Source of the DNA: Armatimonadota bacterium
Lineage (GTDB): Bacteria; Armatimonadota; Fimbriimonadia; Fimbriimonadales; Fimbriimonadaceae
DNA length: 64,000 bases
Direction: 5' to 3'
Assembly: GCA_018268375.1 (NCBI GenBank)
Contig: JAFDWS010000002.1
Location: forward strand, 930,001 to 994,000
In this document: piece by piece, positions 8,617 through 17,718 of the stretch
Numbering within the stretch: position 1 is the first letter of the stretch
Layout: each line of letters starts with the position of its first letter
Position numbers and translations under genes: made by a program
Notes under the pieces: generated by a model
Database searches by the model: none
The model's input: only the letters and a program-made list of their open reading frames with translations
Told to the model about the DNA's origin: nothing

Positions 8617-9921
8617 CTAAGGGGTCGGGCTGATGTGACCGGCCCACGAATATCGCGAAACGACGAAGTCCTGCGATCCGGTCTGGTGAAAAACGCTCCC
8701 GATCAAGGTCACGTTGCCTTTGCCGTCAACGTCGAGTTGACCGTACGTGTCGCTTGTCTTTGTGGTTGTCCAAACCTGGTTCCCGATCGTGTTGTAACGA
8801 ACGATGAAGCCCGAACTTGAGCCTGAGTTCAAGCTCCCGCAAAGAGTGACGTTGCCCGCCATGTCCACAACGACGCCGCCCGAGGTCGCCGACGATGGTG
8901 TGTAAGCGGCCTCCCAAAGTCGGTTGCCGCTGCCGTCGTACTTCACGGTCACCGCGTCTGACCCGTTGTTGACCCGGAACCCGGCGACAATGATGCTGTC
9001 GCTCCGATCGATAGCGAGGCCCGTCGCCTCGCAGTCGTTCTGAGGACTGGGAGTGTAGTCCTTCTGCCACTGGGTCACCCCGTTCGGGCCAATTGCGAAC
9101 ACCCGATACTGGGGCACGCCGAAGGTGCCCTCGGGCGTGCACAAGACAATGAAGTTGCCATTTGAGAGCCGTTTGACAAACGCCGGGCCCAGAGTGTTGC
9201 CGATTTGTCCCGAGTTGTCGTTGACCCAGACGAGGTTCCCAAGATCGTCGTACTTCAGCGTCCGATAGCCGCCCTGGATACTGCCTGCGACTCCGGTCGC
9301 GACGACGCCTCCCGTCGGATCGACCGCAAGCGAGGTCACCTCTTCCCAGTCCTGCGGGCTTGCGAAAGTCCGCTCCCAAAGGACAGTCGAATCGGGAGCG
9401 ACCTTCGCCACGAGCATGTCCCGGTCCCGAGCATTGCCAACATAGGCGTTGCCCATGGCGTCGATCGCGAAAGCAGCCTCGTCGAAGTTGATGATGCTGG
9501 TCCCGCGGCTCATGTCGCGAACCCAAAGGCGTGTTCCGGCCGCATTGAACTTGGCGACCCGGAGCGAGGCCGCCTGCCCGGTTCGGACAAACGAGACCAT
9601 CACAACGTTGCCCCAGGGATCCGTGCCGATCTTCGAAGGCACCTCGTTTTCACCGGGAACCCTGTCCTCGTGCACCCACCTGACCGCCCCCCGCGCCGTG
9701 AGCGCGACCAAGTGGGCGTCGTAAGTCGCGGTGACTGGGCTGTAAGCGCTGCCGGCAGCATAAACGAAGCCTCCGCTCGAGGCAACGCAAATCCCCTCGT
9801 CGCTATGGTGAGTCGGAGCGTCGTACTCGGTTCGGAAGACTTCGGGCGGGACAGCGAACGCGAGCGAAAGCGGGACAGTGAAAGAGAAACTTAGCAAGAC
9901 AAGGCGGCACAGAGGTCGCAT
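8617..9921 (-). CDS. Secreted beta-propeller protein (SBBP/delta-60-type repeats)
   Basis: A 434-residue protein with an N-terminal signal peptide (basic MRPLCR, hydrophobic core, cut near AFA) and no other membrane segment. The rest is built of repeated units of about 55 residues with a D-x-x-G-N-x-x-x-x-G core, for example DPWGNVVMVSF, DAMGNAYVGNA, DPTGGVVATGV, DMAGNVTLCGS and DGKGNVTLIGS, each followed by a KY/KF strand and LWxxxY. This is the pattern of SBBP-like beta propellers of exported bacterial proteins. I set the start at the ATG at 9921 because the signal peptide begins there; the longer frame adds 33 unlikely residues. A structural or binding role outside the cell is likely; no catalytic residues are evident. 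Confidence 0.78.
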   Translation of the reverse strand: MRPLCRLVLLSFSFTVPLSLAFAVPPEVFRTEYDAPTHHSDEGICVASSGGFVYAAGSAYSPVTATYDAHLVALTARGAVRWVHEDRVPGENEVPSKIGTDPWGNVVMVSFVRTGQAASLRVAKFNAAGTRLWVRDMSRGTSIINFDEAAFAIDAMGNAYVGNARDRDMLVAKVAPDSTVLWERTFASPQDWEEVTSLAVDPTGGVVATGVAGSIQGGYRTLKYDDLGNLVWVNDNSGQIGNTLGPAFVKRLSNGNFIVLCTPEGTFGVPQYRVFAIGPNGVTQWQKDYTPSPQNDCEATGLAIDRSDSIIVAGFRVNNGSDAVTVKYDGSGNRLWEAAYTPSSATSGGVVVDMAGNVTLCGSLNSGSSSGFIVRYNTIGNQVWTTTKTSDTYGQLDVDGKGNVTLIGSVFHQTGSQDFVVSRYSWAGHISPTP

Positions 9922-10007
9922 CACGATTTGCGGAATACAAGTCGGTGCGACATGGTTCTCATGAATCGCTCGAACATGGACGAAGTACCTGGAGAGCCTG
10001 GCCGAGA

Positions 10008-10502
10008 TCAACGCTTCCAACGGTAGATGTGCCGTTCGAAAAACTGGTTTGTGCCGTCATACCGAACAAGCAACTGAAGCGAGAACTCATCGTCGCCGAT
10101 CCGATAGACATGGCGCATCGTAGCTGGCCTATCGTTGTCCTTGCCTCTCGACTGGGTGACCACCTCGACCCGGCGTTGCGGCAACATCTTGCGCGACACG
10201 ACCGACTCATCGTCGAAGCGCTTGCCGTCGAACTTCAACTCAAGGGTCTGACCTGAATCGTGGGACGATTCATCGGTGTATCCGAAGTACCACATCCATG
10301 AGGTCGGGCCACCTGCGACCCGTTCAACCACAAGTGTTGACTTGATGGTCGTGTGCTTGTTCGAAGAGTAATCGAGATACGTGAGGGTTCCGCGCCAGGG
10401 TCTATCAGTGAGGCGCTGAAGATCTTCGAACAAAAAGCGATCGGTAGGAGGGCACTGGGACAGCGGAAAGATGGCACAGGCCAGCAGTGTCAACGCAGGC
10501 AT
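10008..10502 (-). CDS. Hypothetical exported protein
   Basis: A 164-residue protein I do not recognise. It starts with a short hydrophobic stretch (ALTLLACAIFPLS) ending in a cysteine at 17, which could be a signal peptide or weak lipobox. The rest is mainly beta-strand with aromatic pairs (WRGTLTYLDY, TSWMWYFGY, LLVRYDGTNQFFERHIYRW), a plausible small beta-barrel or lipocalin-like fold. The pattern of strand, GKRFDDESV and RMxxVYRIGDDEF suggests a sensor of solvent-exposed ligand, but that is guesswork. It lies 86 bp upstream of the beta-propeller gene on the same strand and may be transcribed with it. Confidence 0.6.
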   Translation of the reverse strand: MPALTLLACAIFPLSQCPPTDRFLFEDLQRLTDRPWRGTLTYLDYSSNKHTTIKSTLVVERVAGGPTSWMWYFGYTDESSHDSGQTLELKFDGKRFDDESVVSRKMLPQRRVEVVTQSRGKDNDRPATMRHVYRIGDDEFSLQLLVRYDGTNQFFERHIYRWKR

Positions 10503-10628
10503 GAAGAGGCGGTTTTACCTTGGCGAGGGGGCGCGAACAGAGGCCCGCAAGTGCGTCCGGGCCCTCAATTTTGCCGGAGATATCCTCGCGGTCGCCGCGG
10601 GCACCCGGATTCGATTCACAATGAAGCC

Positions 10629-12560
10629 ATGAAAAAGCCCCTCAACCGATGGTTGGCCAGTGTGCTTGCCCTGTCGTTCCTGGGACTCGCCGCAGTAGCC
10701 AGTGCGCAGGCGGAGAGGCAGCATCCATGCGGGCTTTATAAGATGCGCGCCTTGGCCCCTTTCTTCAGCCAAGACGCATCGATCGCGGCGGCAGACAGCG
10801 ATACCGATCTCCGCCACTACAAACTCGAGATCGAGCTCTTGCCGACCCAGTCTCGTGTGCAGGGGACGAGCACGGTCACGCTCGACAGCAAGGTGGACAA
10901 CCTGACCACGATCCGCCTTTACCTGGACGGCAACAGCGGTCAGATGACGGTCAGTTCCGTTGGGGGTGCAGCTTCTTCCTTCTCCTTAAGTGGCGACGTC
11001 CTGACCTTGACTTTGGACCGTGCCTATGCAAACGGTGAACAGTTCGTGGTCTCGGTCAACTACGGCGGCGTCCCGCGCAACACAGGCTTCGGCTCCTTCC
11101 TCTTTGGGAAGCACGGCACGTCGCAGCAATGGTGCATTTCCAGCCTGTCTGAGCCGTTCTTCGCCCGGACGTGGTGGCCCTGCAAGGACGTTCTCGGCGA
11201 CAAGGCCGATTCGAGCGAAGTTTGGATCACCTGCCCCAACACGTTGACCGGCGTCTCCAACGGCACCCTCCAGGGAACGGACGTCCTGACCAACAACCGG
11301 GTCCGGTACCGCTGGCAGGAGAACTACCCAATCGTCACGTACCTCGTCTCCGTCGCCGTGAGCGACTACGGCCTTTACCAGCTCACCTATAACCACCTGG
11401 GCGGCACGATGCCGCTCACGTACTACCTGTTCCCCGAGCACAACGGAACGAATTCGACGTCGCGGCAACTTTGTGACCTAAACAAGACGCAGGTCGAAAA
11501 GCTCGCCGACGTCTTCGGCCAGTTCCCCTTCATCCAGGACAAATACGGCATGGCGGAGGTCACCGGTTCAGGCGCCTACATGGAGCACCAGACGTGCTCG
11601 AGCATGCTGGACACGACCCACGAGAGCGTCAATGCGCACGAACTCACACACCAATGGTGGGGCGACATGGTGACGTGCGGATCCTGGGCCGACATTTGGC
11701 TGAATGAAGGCTTCGCGACCTATGGCGAGTCTATTTGGGAAGAACAAAAGAACAACGGCAGCTTCACAAGCTACCGGAACGCGATGCTCGCCCGAGAACC
11801 CTCCAACTTCGACGCCAAGGTCTATCGGACAAACCTGACTGACGTCAACAGCATTTTCTCCGGAACGGTCTATTACAAGGGCGCCTGGGTGCTGCACATG
11901 CTGCGCGGCGTTGTTGGCATGCCCATGTTGCAGACCATCTTGTCCAACTACCGCACCGCGTTCAGCTACAAGAGCGCCCTCACAACGGACCTTGCTGCGG
12001 TAGCCACCCAAACATGGGGCCGCGACCTGACCTTCTTCTTCAACGAGTGGATCATGCAGCCGGGCTCGCCCGACTACCAGTTCAATTGGCGTGACGACCT
12101 CGTCGGCAGCCAGCACCGCCTGAGGCTCGCGCTCTGGCAGAAACAAAACACGCGCGGATATGGCCTGATCACGATGCCGGTCAAGATCCGTGTGACGACG
12201 ACGGCCGGAACGGTCGACGTCTCGCTTTGGAACGACGATTGGACCGACGTCTATGACATCGCGCTGCCGGGCCAAGCCACAGCCGTCGCCCTCGATCCCG
12301 ACACCTGGATCTTGGCAAACACCAGGACAAAGGTGACGACGGCGATTCCCGCCCTCCCCCTCCTCGGCGACATGAACAACGACGGAAAGGTCAACCTGAA
12401 GGACACTCCCTTGTTCCGCGCTTGCTTGATGGGACAGGTCACCGATCATACGGTCATCGACCGCGGAGACTTTAACTACAACGGAATCGTGGACGCAGAC
12501 GATGACGCCGTGTTCAAAGCCTTGATCCACGCCAGCGGCGTGGTGCGGCCGAACGGTTGA
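10629..12560 (+). CDS. Secreted M1-family metallo-aminopeptidase with C-terminal dockerin-like tail
   Basis: A 643-residue exported peptidase that should remove N-terminal residues from peptides using one zinc ion. After a signal peptide (cut near ASAQA), the beta-sandwich N-domain (about 50-230) leads to the exopeptidase motif GAYMEHQT and the zinc site HELTH at 337-341, with the third ligand in WLNEGFATYGE (Glu360). A catalytic tyrosine candidate is in GTVYYKGAWVLHMLRG. The last 65 residues hold two calcium-loop repeats, GDMNNDGKVNLKD and GDFNYNGIVDADD, the dockerin type I pattern, so the enzyme may be docked to a surface partner or simply stabilised by calcium. A three-codon ORF at 10621 overlaps the ATG and may modulate its translation. 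Confidence 0.9.
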   Translation: MKKPLNRWLASVLALSFLGLAAVASAQAERQHPCGLYKMRALAPFFSQDASIAAADSDTDLRHYKLEIELLPTQSRVQGTSTVTLDSKVDNLTTIRLYLDGNSGQMTVSSVGGAASSFSLSGDVLTLTLDRAYANGEQFVVSVNYGGVPRNTGFGSFLFGKHGTSQQWCISSLSEPFFARTWWPCKDVLGDKADSSEVWITCPNTLTGVSNGTLQGTDVLTNNRVRYRWQENYPIVTYLVSVAVSDYGLYQLTYNHLGGTMPLTYYLFPEHNGTNSTSRQLCDLNKTQVEKLADVFGQFPFIQDKYGMAEVTGSGAYMEHQTCSSMLDTTHESVNAHELTHQWWGDMVTCGSWADIWLNEGFATYGESIWEEQKNNGSFTSYRNAMLAREPSNFDAKVYRTNLTDVNSIFSGTVYYKGAWVLHMLRGVVGMPMLQTILSNYRTAFSYKSALTTDLAAVATQTWGRDLTFFFNEWIMQPGSPDYQFNWRDDLVGSQHRLRLALWQKQNTRGYGLITMPVKIRVTTTAGTVDVSLWNDDWTDVYDIALPGQATAVALDPDTWILANTRTKVTTAIPALPLLGDMNNDGKVNLKDTPLFRACLMGQVTDHTVIDRGDFNYNGIVDADDDAVFKALIHASGVVRPNG

Positions 12561-12589
12561 GGGCTGCTACTCCCCGACCGACCGACCGA

Positions 12590-14548
12590 TCACTCCATCG
12601 TCGTCTGGATTGCCTTCGCCACGTCGTCCGCGCTTGCGAGGGCAGCGAACTCGTAGGCTGGGTGGAAGCCGATGTGGACGTCGGGGCGGCTACAAAGCTG
12701 AGGCGAGGAGAGGAAGTAGGCGAACCACTCAGGCTTGCCCGTGATCTCCGCGATCAACGCTTGGCCGAAGCCGCACGTGCGCGTGTCCTCTTGAACCACG
12801 ACCAATCGTCCCGTCTTCTCGACCGACTTGGCCACCGCCTCGTAGTCGCAGGGCGAGATCGAGCGAAGGTCGATAATTTCGCAACTGACGCCGGGAACCT
12901 TGGCCGCCGCTTCCAGGGCGACGCCGACGGTGTTGCCCCAGCCGACCAAGGTCACGTCCGTACCTTCCTGCACAGTGCGAGCCTTCCCGAACGGCACCGG
13001 CTCGACGCTCGTCACGTCGCGGCGGACGCGGAAAATGTGCTTCGGCACAAGCACGAAGCAGGGATCGTCGCTGTGGATAGCGGTCCAAAAGAGACCGGCG
13101 GCATCCTCAGGCGTGCTGGGAATCGCAATTTTGAGTCCCGGCACGTGGGCCAGCCAAGCCTCGTTCGCTTGGGAGTGCCAGAGAGAGCCGCCCCCGAAGT
13201 AGGCACCGTAGGGCGCGTAGACCACCATGGGTGTCTTCCAGTCGCCGAAGCTGCGCCAACGGGTGGTCGAGAGGTTCGTGACGATCTGGTTCCAGGCGGG
13301 GCAGATGAAGTCGATGAATTGGAGCTCGAAGACGGGCTTCATCCCATAAGCCGCAACTCCGCAGGCGACACCGATGATGGTCGCCTCGGCGAGCGGTGAG
13401 TTGAAGACTTGCTTCGGAAACTTGTCGGTCAGCCCCTTGGTCATACCGAAGACGCCGCCCTTGGGATCCTCGATGTCCTCGCCGAAGAAGACGACGTTCG
13501 GGTCGTTCTCGAGCGCTTTGTCAAAGGTCTTGTTGATCGCCTCGACCATAGTGAGCGGCCCCGTTTCGATCGGTGGCTTCTCCAATCTGTCAGGGTCGCC
13601 CCAGCAATCCTTGAACAAATCTTCGGAGCGGGGGTCTTCGGCCTTCTCTGCCCGGTCGTAGTCGTCCCGGACCTCGACCATGACCTCCTCCTGCATCTGT
13701 TCGAAACGCTCCTGCGTTAATTGTCCGGAAGCGATCAACTCTTGGGCAAGGAGGTTGATCGGATCGCGCTTGAACATCTCGTCGATCTCCTCTTGCGAGC
13801 GGTAGACGCGGTGGTCATCGGAACTCGTGTGGGAGGAGAGGCGGTCGAGGTCGGCCCAGACGAGCGTCGGGCCCTCACCACGGCGTGCTTTGGAGATGCT
13901 GTCCTGCGCCACCTTGTACACATTGTCGAAAACGCGGGCATCGACCTTGACCACCAGGTCTTCACTCAACACGCCCTTCAAGTTGAGGGCCATGAAGTGG
14001 TCGGTGGGGGTCGAAATGCCGTACTTGTTGTCCTCGATGACCATGACCAAGGGCAGCTTTTCTTGGACCGCAAAAGCCCAAGCTTCGTAGAACTCGCCCT
14101 GTCGCATGGCGGCGTCACCGACTGTGGCCAGCGTCACGCTGTCGGTGCCGGCGAGTTTCATCGCCCAGGCGGTGCCTGCGGCCGGAATGAGTCCGCCACC
14201 GGTGGGAGTGCAAACGCTCATGACGTTCAACTCGCGGCTGCTGTAGTGGCCCGGCATCTGCCGGCCACCGCTCGAGCTCTCTCGCTTGGCGTAGTAGGCG
14301 AGGGCGAGCGAATAGTTGGTCATTCCCCGCGCGACCATGATGGAGCGGTCACGGTAGTAAGGATAGAGATAGTCGTCCGGCCGCATGTGGAGCGAGAAGG
14401 CGCCGAGCGTCTCGTGGCCGGTTCCTCCGACGTGGAACCACCCCTTGCTTTGGCGCAGGAGGATAGCCTCGCGCCTGTCGCCCTCACGGCACAGCATCAT
14501 GAGGCGCAAATATTCGAGCTTCGTCATCGAGGAGGTGGTCACGGACAT
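12590..14548 (-). CDS. Fused E1 alpha-beta subunit of a 2-oxoacid dehydrogenase complex
   Basis: A 652-residue thiamin-diphosphate enzyme in which the alpha part (about 1-330) and beta part (about 345-652) are one chain, as in some pyruvate or branched-chain oxoacid dehydrogenases. The alpha part has the cofactor motif GDAAMRQGEF (from 144; the usual GDG is GDA) with its distal Asn in EDNKYGIST, and the phosphorylation-loop-like HTSSDDHRVYR. The beta part has TMVEAINKTFDKALE, FGEDI and DPCFVLVPKH. The substrate, pyruvate or 2-oxoisovalerate, cannot be decided; no E2 or E3 is next to it. The ATG at 14548 was chosen because the family N-terminus begins near there. A TAGAAT box lies about 40 bases upstream. 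Confidence 0.9.
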   Translation of the reverse strand: MSVTTSSMTKLEYLRLMMLCREGDRREAILLRQSKGWFHVGGTGHETLGAFSLHMRPDDYLYPYYRDRSIMVARGMTNYSLALAYYAKRESSSGGRQMPGHYSSRELNVMSVCTPTGGGLIPAAGTAWAMKLAGTDSVTLATVGDAAMRQGEFYEAWAFAVQEKLPLVMVIEDNKYGISTPTDHFMALNLKGVLSEDLVVKVDARVFDNVYKVAQDSISKARRGEGPTLVWADLDRLSSHTSSDDHRVYRSQEEIDEMFKRDPINLLAQELIASGQLTQERFEQMQEEVMVEVRDDYDRAEKAEDPRSEDLFKDCWGDPDRLEKPPIETGPLTMVEAINKTFDKALENDPNVVFFGEDIEDPKGGVFGMTKGLTDKFPKQVFNSPLAEATIIGVACGVAAYGMKPVFELQFIDFICPAWNQIVTNLSTTRWRSFGDWKTPMVVYAPYGAYFGGGSLWHSQANEAWLAHVPGLKIAIPSTPEDAAGLFWTAIHSDDPCFVLVPKHIFRVRRDVTSVEPVPFGKARTVQEGTDVTLVGWGNTVGVALEAAAKVPGVSCEIIDLRSISPCDYEAVAKSVEKTGRLVVVQEDTRTCGFGQALIAEITGKPEWFAYFLSSPQLCSRPDVHIGFHPAYEFAALASADDVAKAIQTTME

Positions 14549-14623
14549 GGGAAAGATCGCTCCGTTGCGGTCAATTAAGATTCTATCACAGGCCCCCCGC
14601 GAGCATCGGGAAGCCAATTCGGA

Positions 14624-15148
14624 CTACTTTTCTAACTGGATGATGGTGCCGTCGAGCGCGATACCCTTTCCGCCTTTCGTTCCGTCCGACAAGGGTTCGC
14701 CGACCGCGTTCCAAGCCCTGTTCGTCGACTCAAAGACGAGAATCGTCTTGGGATCTTTACGGAACTGGTCGGGATGTTTGCCAAGAAACGCGCGATTGAG
14801 CGCATAGCCGAACTCGCCTGGCTTCGCCCCTGGAACGACGAGCTTGTCGCGGGCTTCCTGCTCGCTGATGTCGCTCGTCTTGAGCCGAACCAGCGCAGCG
14901 TCCATCCACTTGCCGTCCTTGGGAAGAGAGCCGTCGCTGTCTGCAAGCTGGAGAAGTGCCTTTTGGATGGCCTTAAGGTTGTTCTCGCGCCCCACTTTGT
15001 ACTTCTCCGTCGTCTCTTCATCGAGCAGCCCGGCTTTTTTGGCGTCCCTTACGGTCAAAGCGACCTGCACCAACCAGGGGGAAGCGATCAGAAGGGCCAA
15101 CGCGATGACTCCGAAGGTGATCAGGCACCCGAGTTTTCCACGGCTCAT
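14624..15148 (-). CDS. Small membrane-anchored protein with degenerate DUF1559/pilin-like C-terminus
   Basis: A 174-residue protein with one N-terminal transmembrane helix (CLITFGVIALALLIASPWLVQ) after a short MSRGK. The body is a soluble domain with DSDGSLPKDGKWMDAAL and, near the end, YALNRAFLG, KTILVFES and GIALDGTIIQLEK. The last three resemble the C-terminal region of prepilin-type proteins, which usually close with FADGHVKWL, but the His is absent and no prepilin peptidase site with a Glu at position 5 is present. It is probably a pilin-derived membrane protein of unknown role. Starts at 15166 or 15181 are also possible. It lies 75 bp upstream of the fused E1 gene on the same strand. 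Confidence 0.62.
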   Translation of the reverse strand: MSRGKLGCLITFGVIALALLIASPWLVQVALTVRDAKKAGLLDEETTEKYKVGRENNLKAIQKALLQLADSDGSLPKDGKWMDAALVRLKTSDISEQEARDKLVVPGAKPGEFGYALNRAFLGKHPDQFRKDPKTILVFESTNRAWNAVGEPLSDGTKGGKGIALDGTIIQLEK

Positions 15149-15207
15149 CGGTGACCATTGTGGCATACGGGCATCTGGCAAGGCTCTGAAGAACAGATAG
15201 ACAAGGG

Positions 15208-15213
15208 TATACT
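15208..15213 (+). promoter_or_regulatory. -10 box of rmuC, leaderless type
   Basis: TATACT ends six bases before the ATG at 15220 and there is no ribosome-binding site in between, so the transcript would start at or just before the A of ATG. The candidate -35 (TCTGAA, 17 bases upstream) is weak. Confidence 0.55.
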
Positions 15214-15219
15214 ATTTCT

Positions 15220-16605
15220 ATGGAAGCGATTTGGGTTCTCGTCGGCCTCGTCGTTGGCACAGGCATTGCCTGGTGGCTGAGTCGTGGCAGAAGCGAGGCC
15301 CTGCAGTCGCGAATCCAGGACAGCGTTGACCGCCTCGCCGCCCAAGAGTCGGCTCAAAGGGAACTCACAGAAAAGTTGGAGGCGGCCAATCGCGAGCTTC
15401 AGTCTTCGACGGCCGAATGTGAGGGGCTCCGTAACGCTCTCACTGAACGCGACAAGGCCCATGACGAGCGCATGGCCGCTTACAAGGACGCCGAAGACCA
15501 ACTGAAGGACACATTCAAGGCGCTCAGCGGCGACGTTTTGAAGGCAAGCACCGAGGAACTGGCCAAGAACGCTGAGGAGATTCTGAAGCGCTACAAGGAG
15601 GTCGCCGACGCGGATGAAGACGCCCGGAAGAAGGACATCGAGTCGCTCCTCCAGCCGATGAAGGACAGGTTGCGCAGCCTGGACGAGCAGAACCAGCAAA
15701 TGGAGCGTCATCGCTCCGGCGCCTACAAGGAGCTTATGGAGCAGGTGCGCGCGATGCGAGACCAGCAGGTCGGCCTGACTCGAGAGACCACCCGGCTCGT
15801 CAAGGCGCTCCAAGACCCCGGAACTGCGGGTAACTGGGGCGAAGTGGCGCTCGAAAGAGTTGTCGAAAAGGCGGGGCTCGAAGAGCACGTGAGCTACGTG
15901 CTCCAGGAGACGTTCGAGGCTGACGGTAGCCGTCAGCGCCCTGACATGATCATCCACCTTCCTGGCGACCGATGCCTCATCATCGACTCGAAGGCTCCGA
16001 TGCGCAGCTACATCGAGGCACTCGAATGCGAGGACGAGGACTCGAAGCAGAACCTCCTTGCCCAGCACGCCCTCAAGCTGCTCGGTCACGCCAAGGACTT
16101 GCGCAAGCGCGACTATCCGCGATTGACCGGCAGCGCTCCTGACTACGTCGTTCTTTTCATCGGCAGCGAAGCCGCTTACCACGCTGCCCACACGGCCCGG
16201 AAAACATTGAACGAAGAGGTCTGGGACTGCAACGTCGTTCTCGCTTCGCCCAACAGCCTTCTTGGTCTGCTTCGCGCCGTGAACTACGGCTGGCAGCAGG
16301 AGAAGCTGGCCCAATCGGCCCGTCAACTGCAAGCCGACGCGGCGACCCTCTACGAGAGGGTCTGCAAAATCGCTGGTGATTACGTGAGGCTCGGCCGCTC
16401 GCTTGAGAGCGCGGGCAAAGCCTTCAACGAAATGGGGGCGACGCTCGAGTCACGAGTACTTCCCGCCGCACGAAAATTCAAGGACCACGGGGTGCAGACG
16501 AACTCGGAACTCGCCGTCGTGGAGCCGATCGAGTTCGCGCCGCGCCCGTTACAGGCGGCTGAGTTCGGCGTCCTGCCAGGCTTCGAGCTCGACCCTAGCG
16601 CGTGA
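15220..16605 (+). CDS. rmuC: DNA recombination protein RmuC
   Basis: A 461-residue protein of the RmuC family, a predicted nuclease of the restriction-endonuclease-like fold that limits rearrangements at inverted repeats. It begins with a membrane segment (IWVLVGLVVGTGIAWWLS), continues with a coiled coil to about residue 200 rich in Gln, Glu and Lys, and ends with the core RmuC domain: GNWGEVALERVVEKAGLEEHV, RPDMIIHLPGDRCLIIDSKAP (with the Asp and Lys of the PD-(D/E)XK fold), YPRLTGSAPDYVVLFIG and ASPNSLLGLLRAVNYGW. All core motifs are present. The start is leaderless. The last 11 bases overlap the convergent gene. Confidence 0.93.
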   Translation: MEAIWVLVGLVVGTGIAWWLSRGRSEALQSRIQDSVDRLAAQESAQRELTEKLEAANRELQSSTAECEGLRNALTERDKAHDERMAAYKDAEDQLKDTFKALSGDVLKASTEELAKNAEEILKRYKEVADADEDARKKDIESLLQPMKDRLRSLDEQNQQMERHRSGAYKELMEQVRAMRDQQVGLTRETTRLVKALQDPGTAGNWGEVALERVVEKAGLEEHVSYVLQETFEADGSRQRPDMIIHLPGDRCLIIDSKAPMRSYIEALECEDEDSKQNLLAQHALKLLGHAKDLRKRDYPRLTGSAPDYVVLFIGSEAAYHAAHTARKTLNEEVWDCNVVLASPNSLLGLLRAVNYGWQQEKLAQSARQLQADAATLYERVCKIAGDYVRLGRSLESAGKAFNEMGATLESRVLPAARKFKDHGVQTNSELAVVEPIEFAPRPLQAAEFGVLPGFELDPSA

Positions 16606-17668
16606 CCGTCCGGAAGAAGAGCACGCTGTTCACTGTGTAAGCGACCGCGTTCTGCCTCGGGGCGGGCCAAAACGCCTCAGCTTGCGGGGCCACCAGGATG
16701 GCCCTTTGTGGGTTTTCAACCGCCTCGGCCAGCCATAGTGAGTTGGTCTGCCCCCAAGACTGTTCGTACTTCAGTTGCTCGGGCTTGGGCAGCCATTGGA
16801 ACTTGTAGCCGGTCTCTTTCTCCTCGAAATAACCTCGGAACTTAACGGGCCTGAGAGCACCGTTGCCCGGCACCATCTCAAGAACTGAGGCTCCCATCTC
16901 GTAGTTCGGCTGGAGCCGGAACCTGATCTTGACCCCGGAAGCCGCAAAATCCTCCGTTAGCGCTTTGCCGTCGAGGACGATCGTGTTCTGTTGGGCTGTC
17001 TTCGCCGCGACGAACTGGGATAAGTCGAGCTCCAGCTTCTGGCGGTTGAGGAAGAACGCGTTTTGCTTCCCAAAGATGGCTGTTCCGTCCTTGCTCCAAC
17101 CGGAGAACGAGCTCCCGTCGGCGAGCGAAGCAGTGGCGTCTCGGGAAAAGACCAACCCGGTCGCGCCCAGAACCAATGCGTAGATGGAGTTCCCTGCCTT
17201 CGAATAGAGGGTGACAACGGCGTGGGCCAAGCTCGGTGAGGTGTCGATCTCAAGACTCACCTCGCCATCCTTCTCGAACTCTTGTGACCAAAGCTTGCGG
17301 GCTTCCAACGTGACGGCATCCAGTGCATAGATCGAGCGCAGCACGGTCGGCTTAGCCCTGCCCGCGACCTCCTGAACGGTGCTCAGGATACGCACCGGCC
17401 TGCCCGCCGTCCAAACCGCCTGTTCGACTCGTTCGCCCAGCGCAGGGTGCCAAAGCACCTTTCCCTTCCCGGTCAAGGTGTTGTAGACACCGACCTCCGC
17501 CAATGGCCCCTCCTTGTCCTGCCAGCCATAGGCCATGCACGTTTCCTCCGGGTTCCACTCGGCCACTGTCGCCCTCTGTGCAGCAAAGGTCGGCACGCCC
17601 AGTTTCGCTTCTTGAGCGACGGCCAATAACGTGAAGCCGCACAAGATGACGACGAGGCAAGTCCTCAT
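16595..17668 (-). CDS. Hypothetical secreted protein, propeller-like
   Basis: A 357-residue protein with a signal peptide (MRTCLVVILCGFTLLAVA, then QEAKLG). I do not recognise a named family. The mature part alternates short strands and turns with repeated tryptophans (AEWNPEETCMAYGWQDKEG, GKVLWHPALG, FSGWSKDGTAIFG), as in secreted proteins related to WD40/TolB propellers, though no strict repeat is clear. The ATG at 17668 was chosen because the signal peptide starts there; the open frame extends to 17716. It overlaps the end of rmuC by 11 bp on the opposite strand. It lies 50 bp downstream of the creatininase-family gene and may be transcribed with it. Confidence 0.65.
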   Translation of the reverse strand: MRTCLVVILCGFTLLAVAQEAKLGVPTFAAQRATVAEWNPEETCMAYGWQDKEGPLAEVGVYNTLTGKGKVLWHPALGERVEQAVWTAGRPVRILSTVQEVAGRAKPTVLRSIYALDAVTLEARKLWSQEFEKDGEVSLEIDTSPSLAHAVVTLYSKAGNSIYALVLGATGLVFSRDATASLADGSSFSGWSKDGTAIFGKQNAFFLNRQKLELDLSQFVAAKTAQQNTIVLDGKALTEDFAASGVKIRFRLQPNYEMGASVLEMVPGNGALRPVKFRGYFEEKETGYKFQWLPKPEQLKYEQSWGQTNSLWLAEAVENPQRAILVAPQAEAFWPAPRQNAVAYTVNSVLFFRTVTR

Positions 17669-17718
17669 GAACAAAGGATACGATGTTGGCAGCGGAAGTG
17701 GCCCCCCTCGCCGCAAAA

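Noticed and set aside
10621..10632. Three-codon ORF ATGAAGCCATGA as a gene
   Set aside because: Too short to be a gene; noted only as a possible translation-coupling element before the M1 peptidase.
12557..13399. 280-residue plus-strand frame opposite the E1 gene
   Set aside because: Shadow of the E1 coding frame with Arg/Asp-rich composition and no ribosome site.
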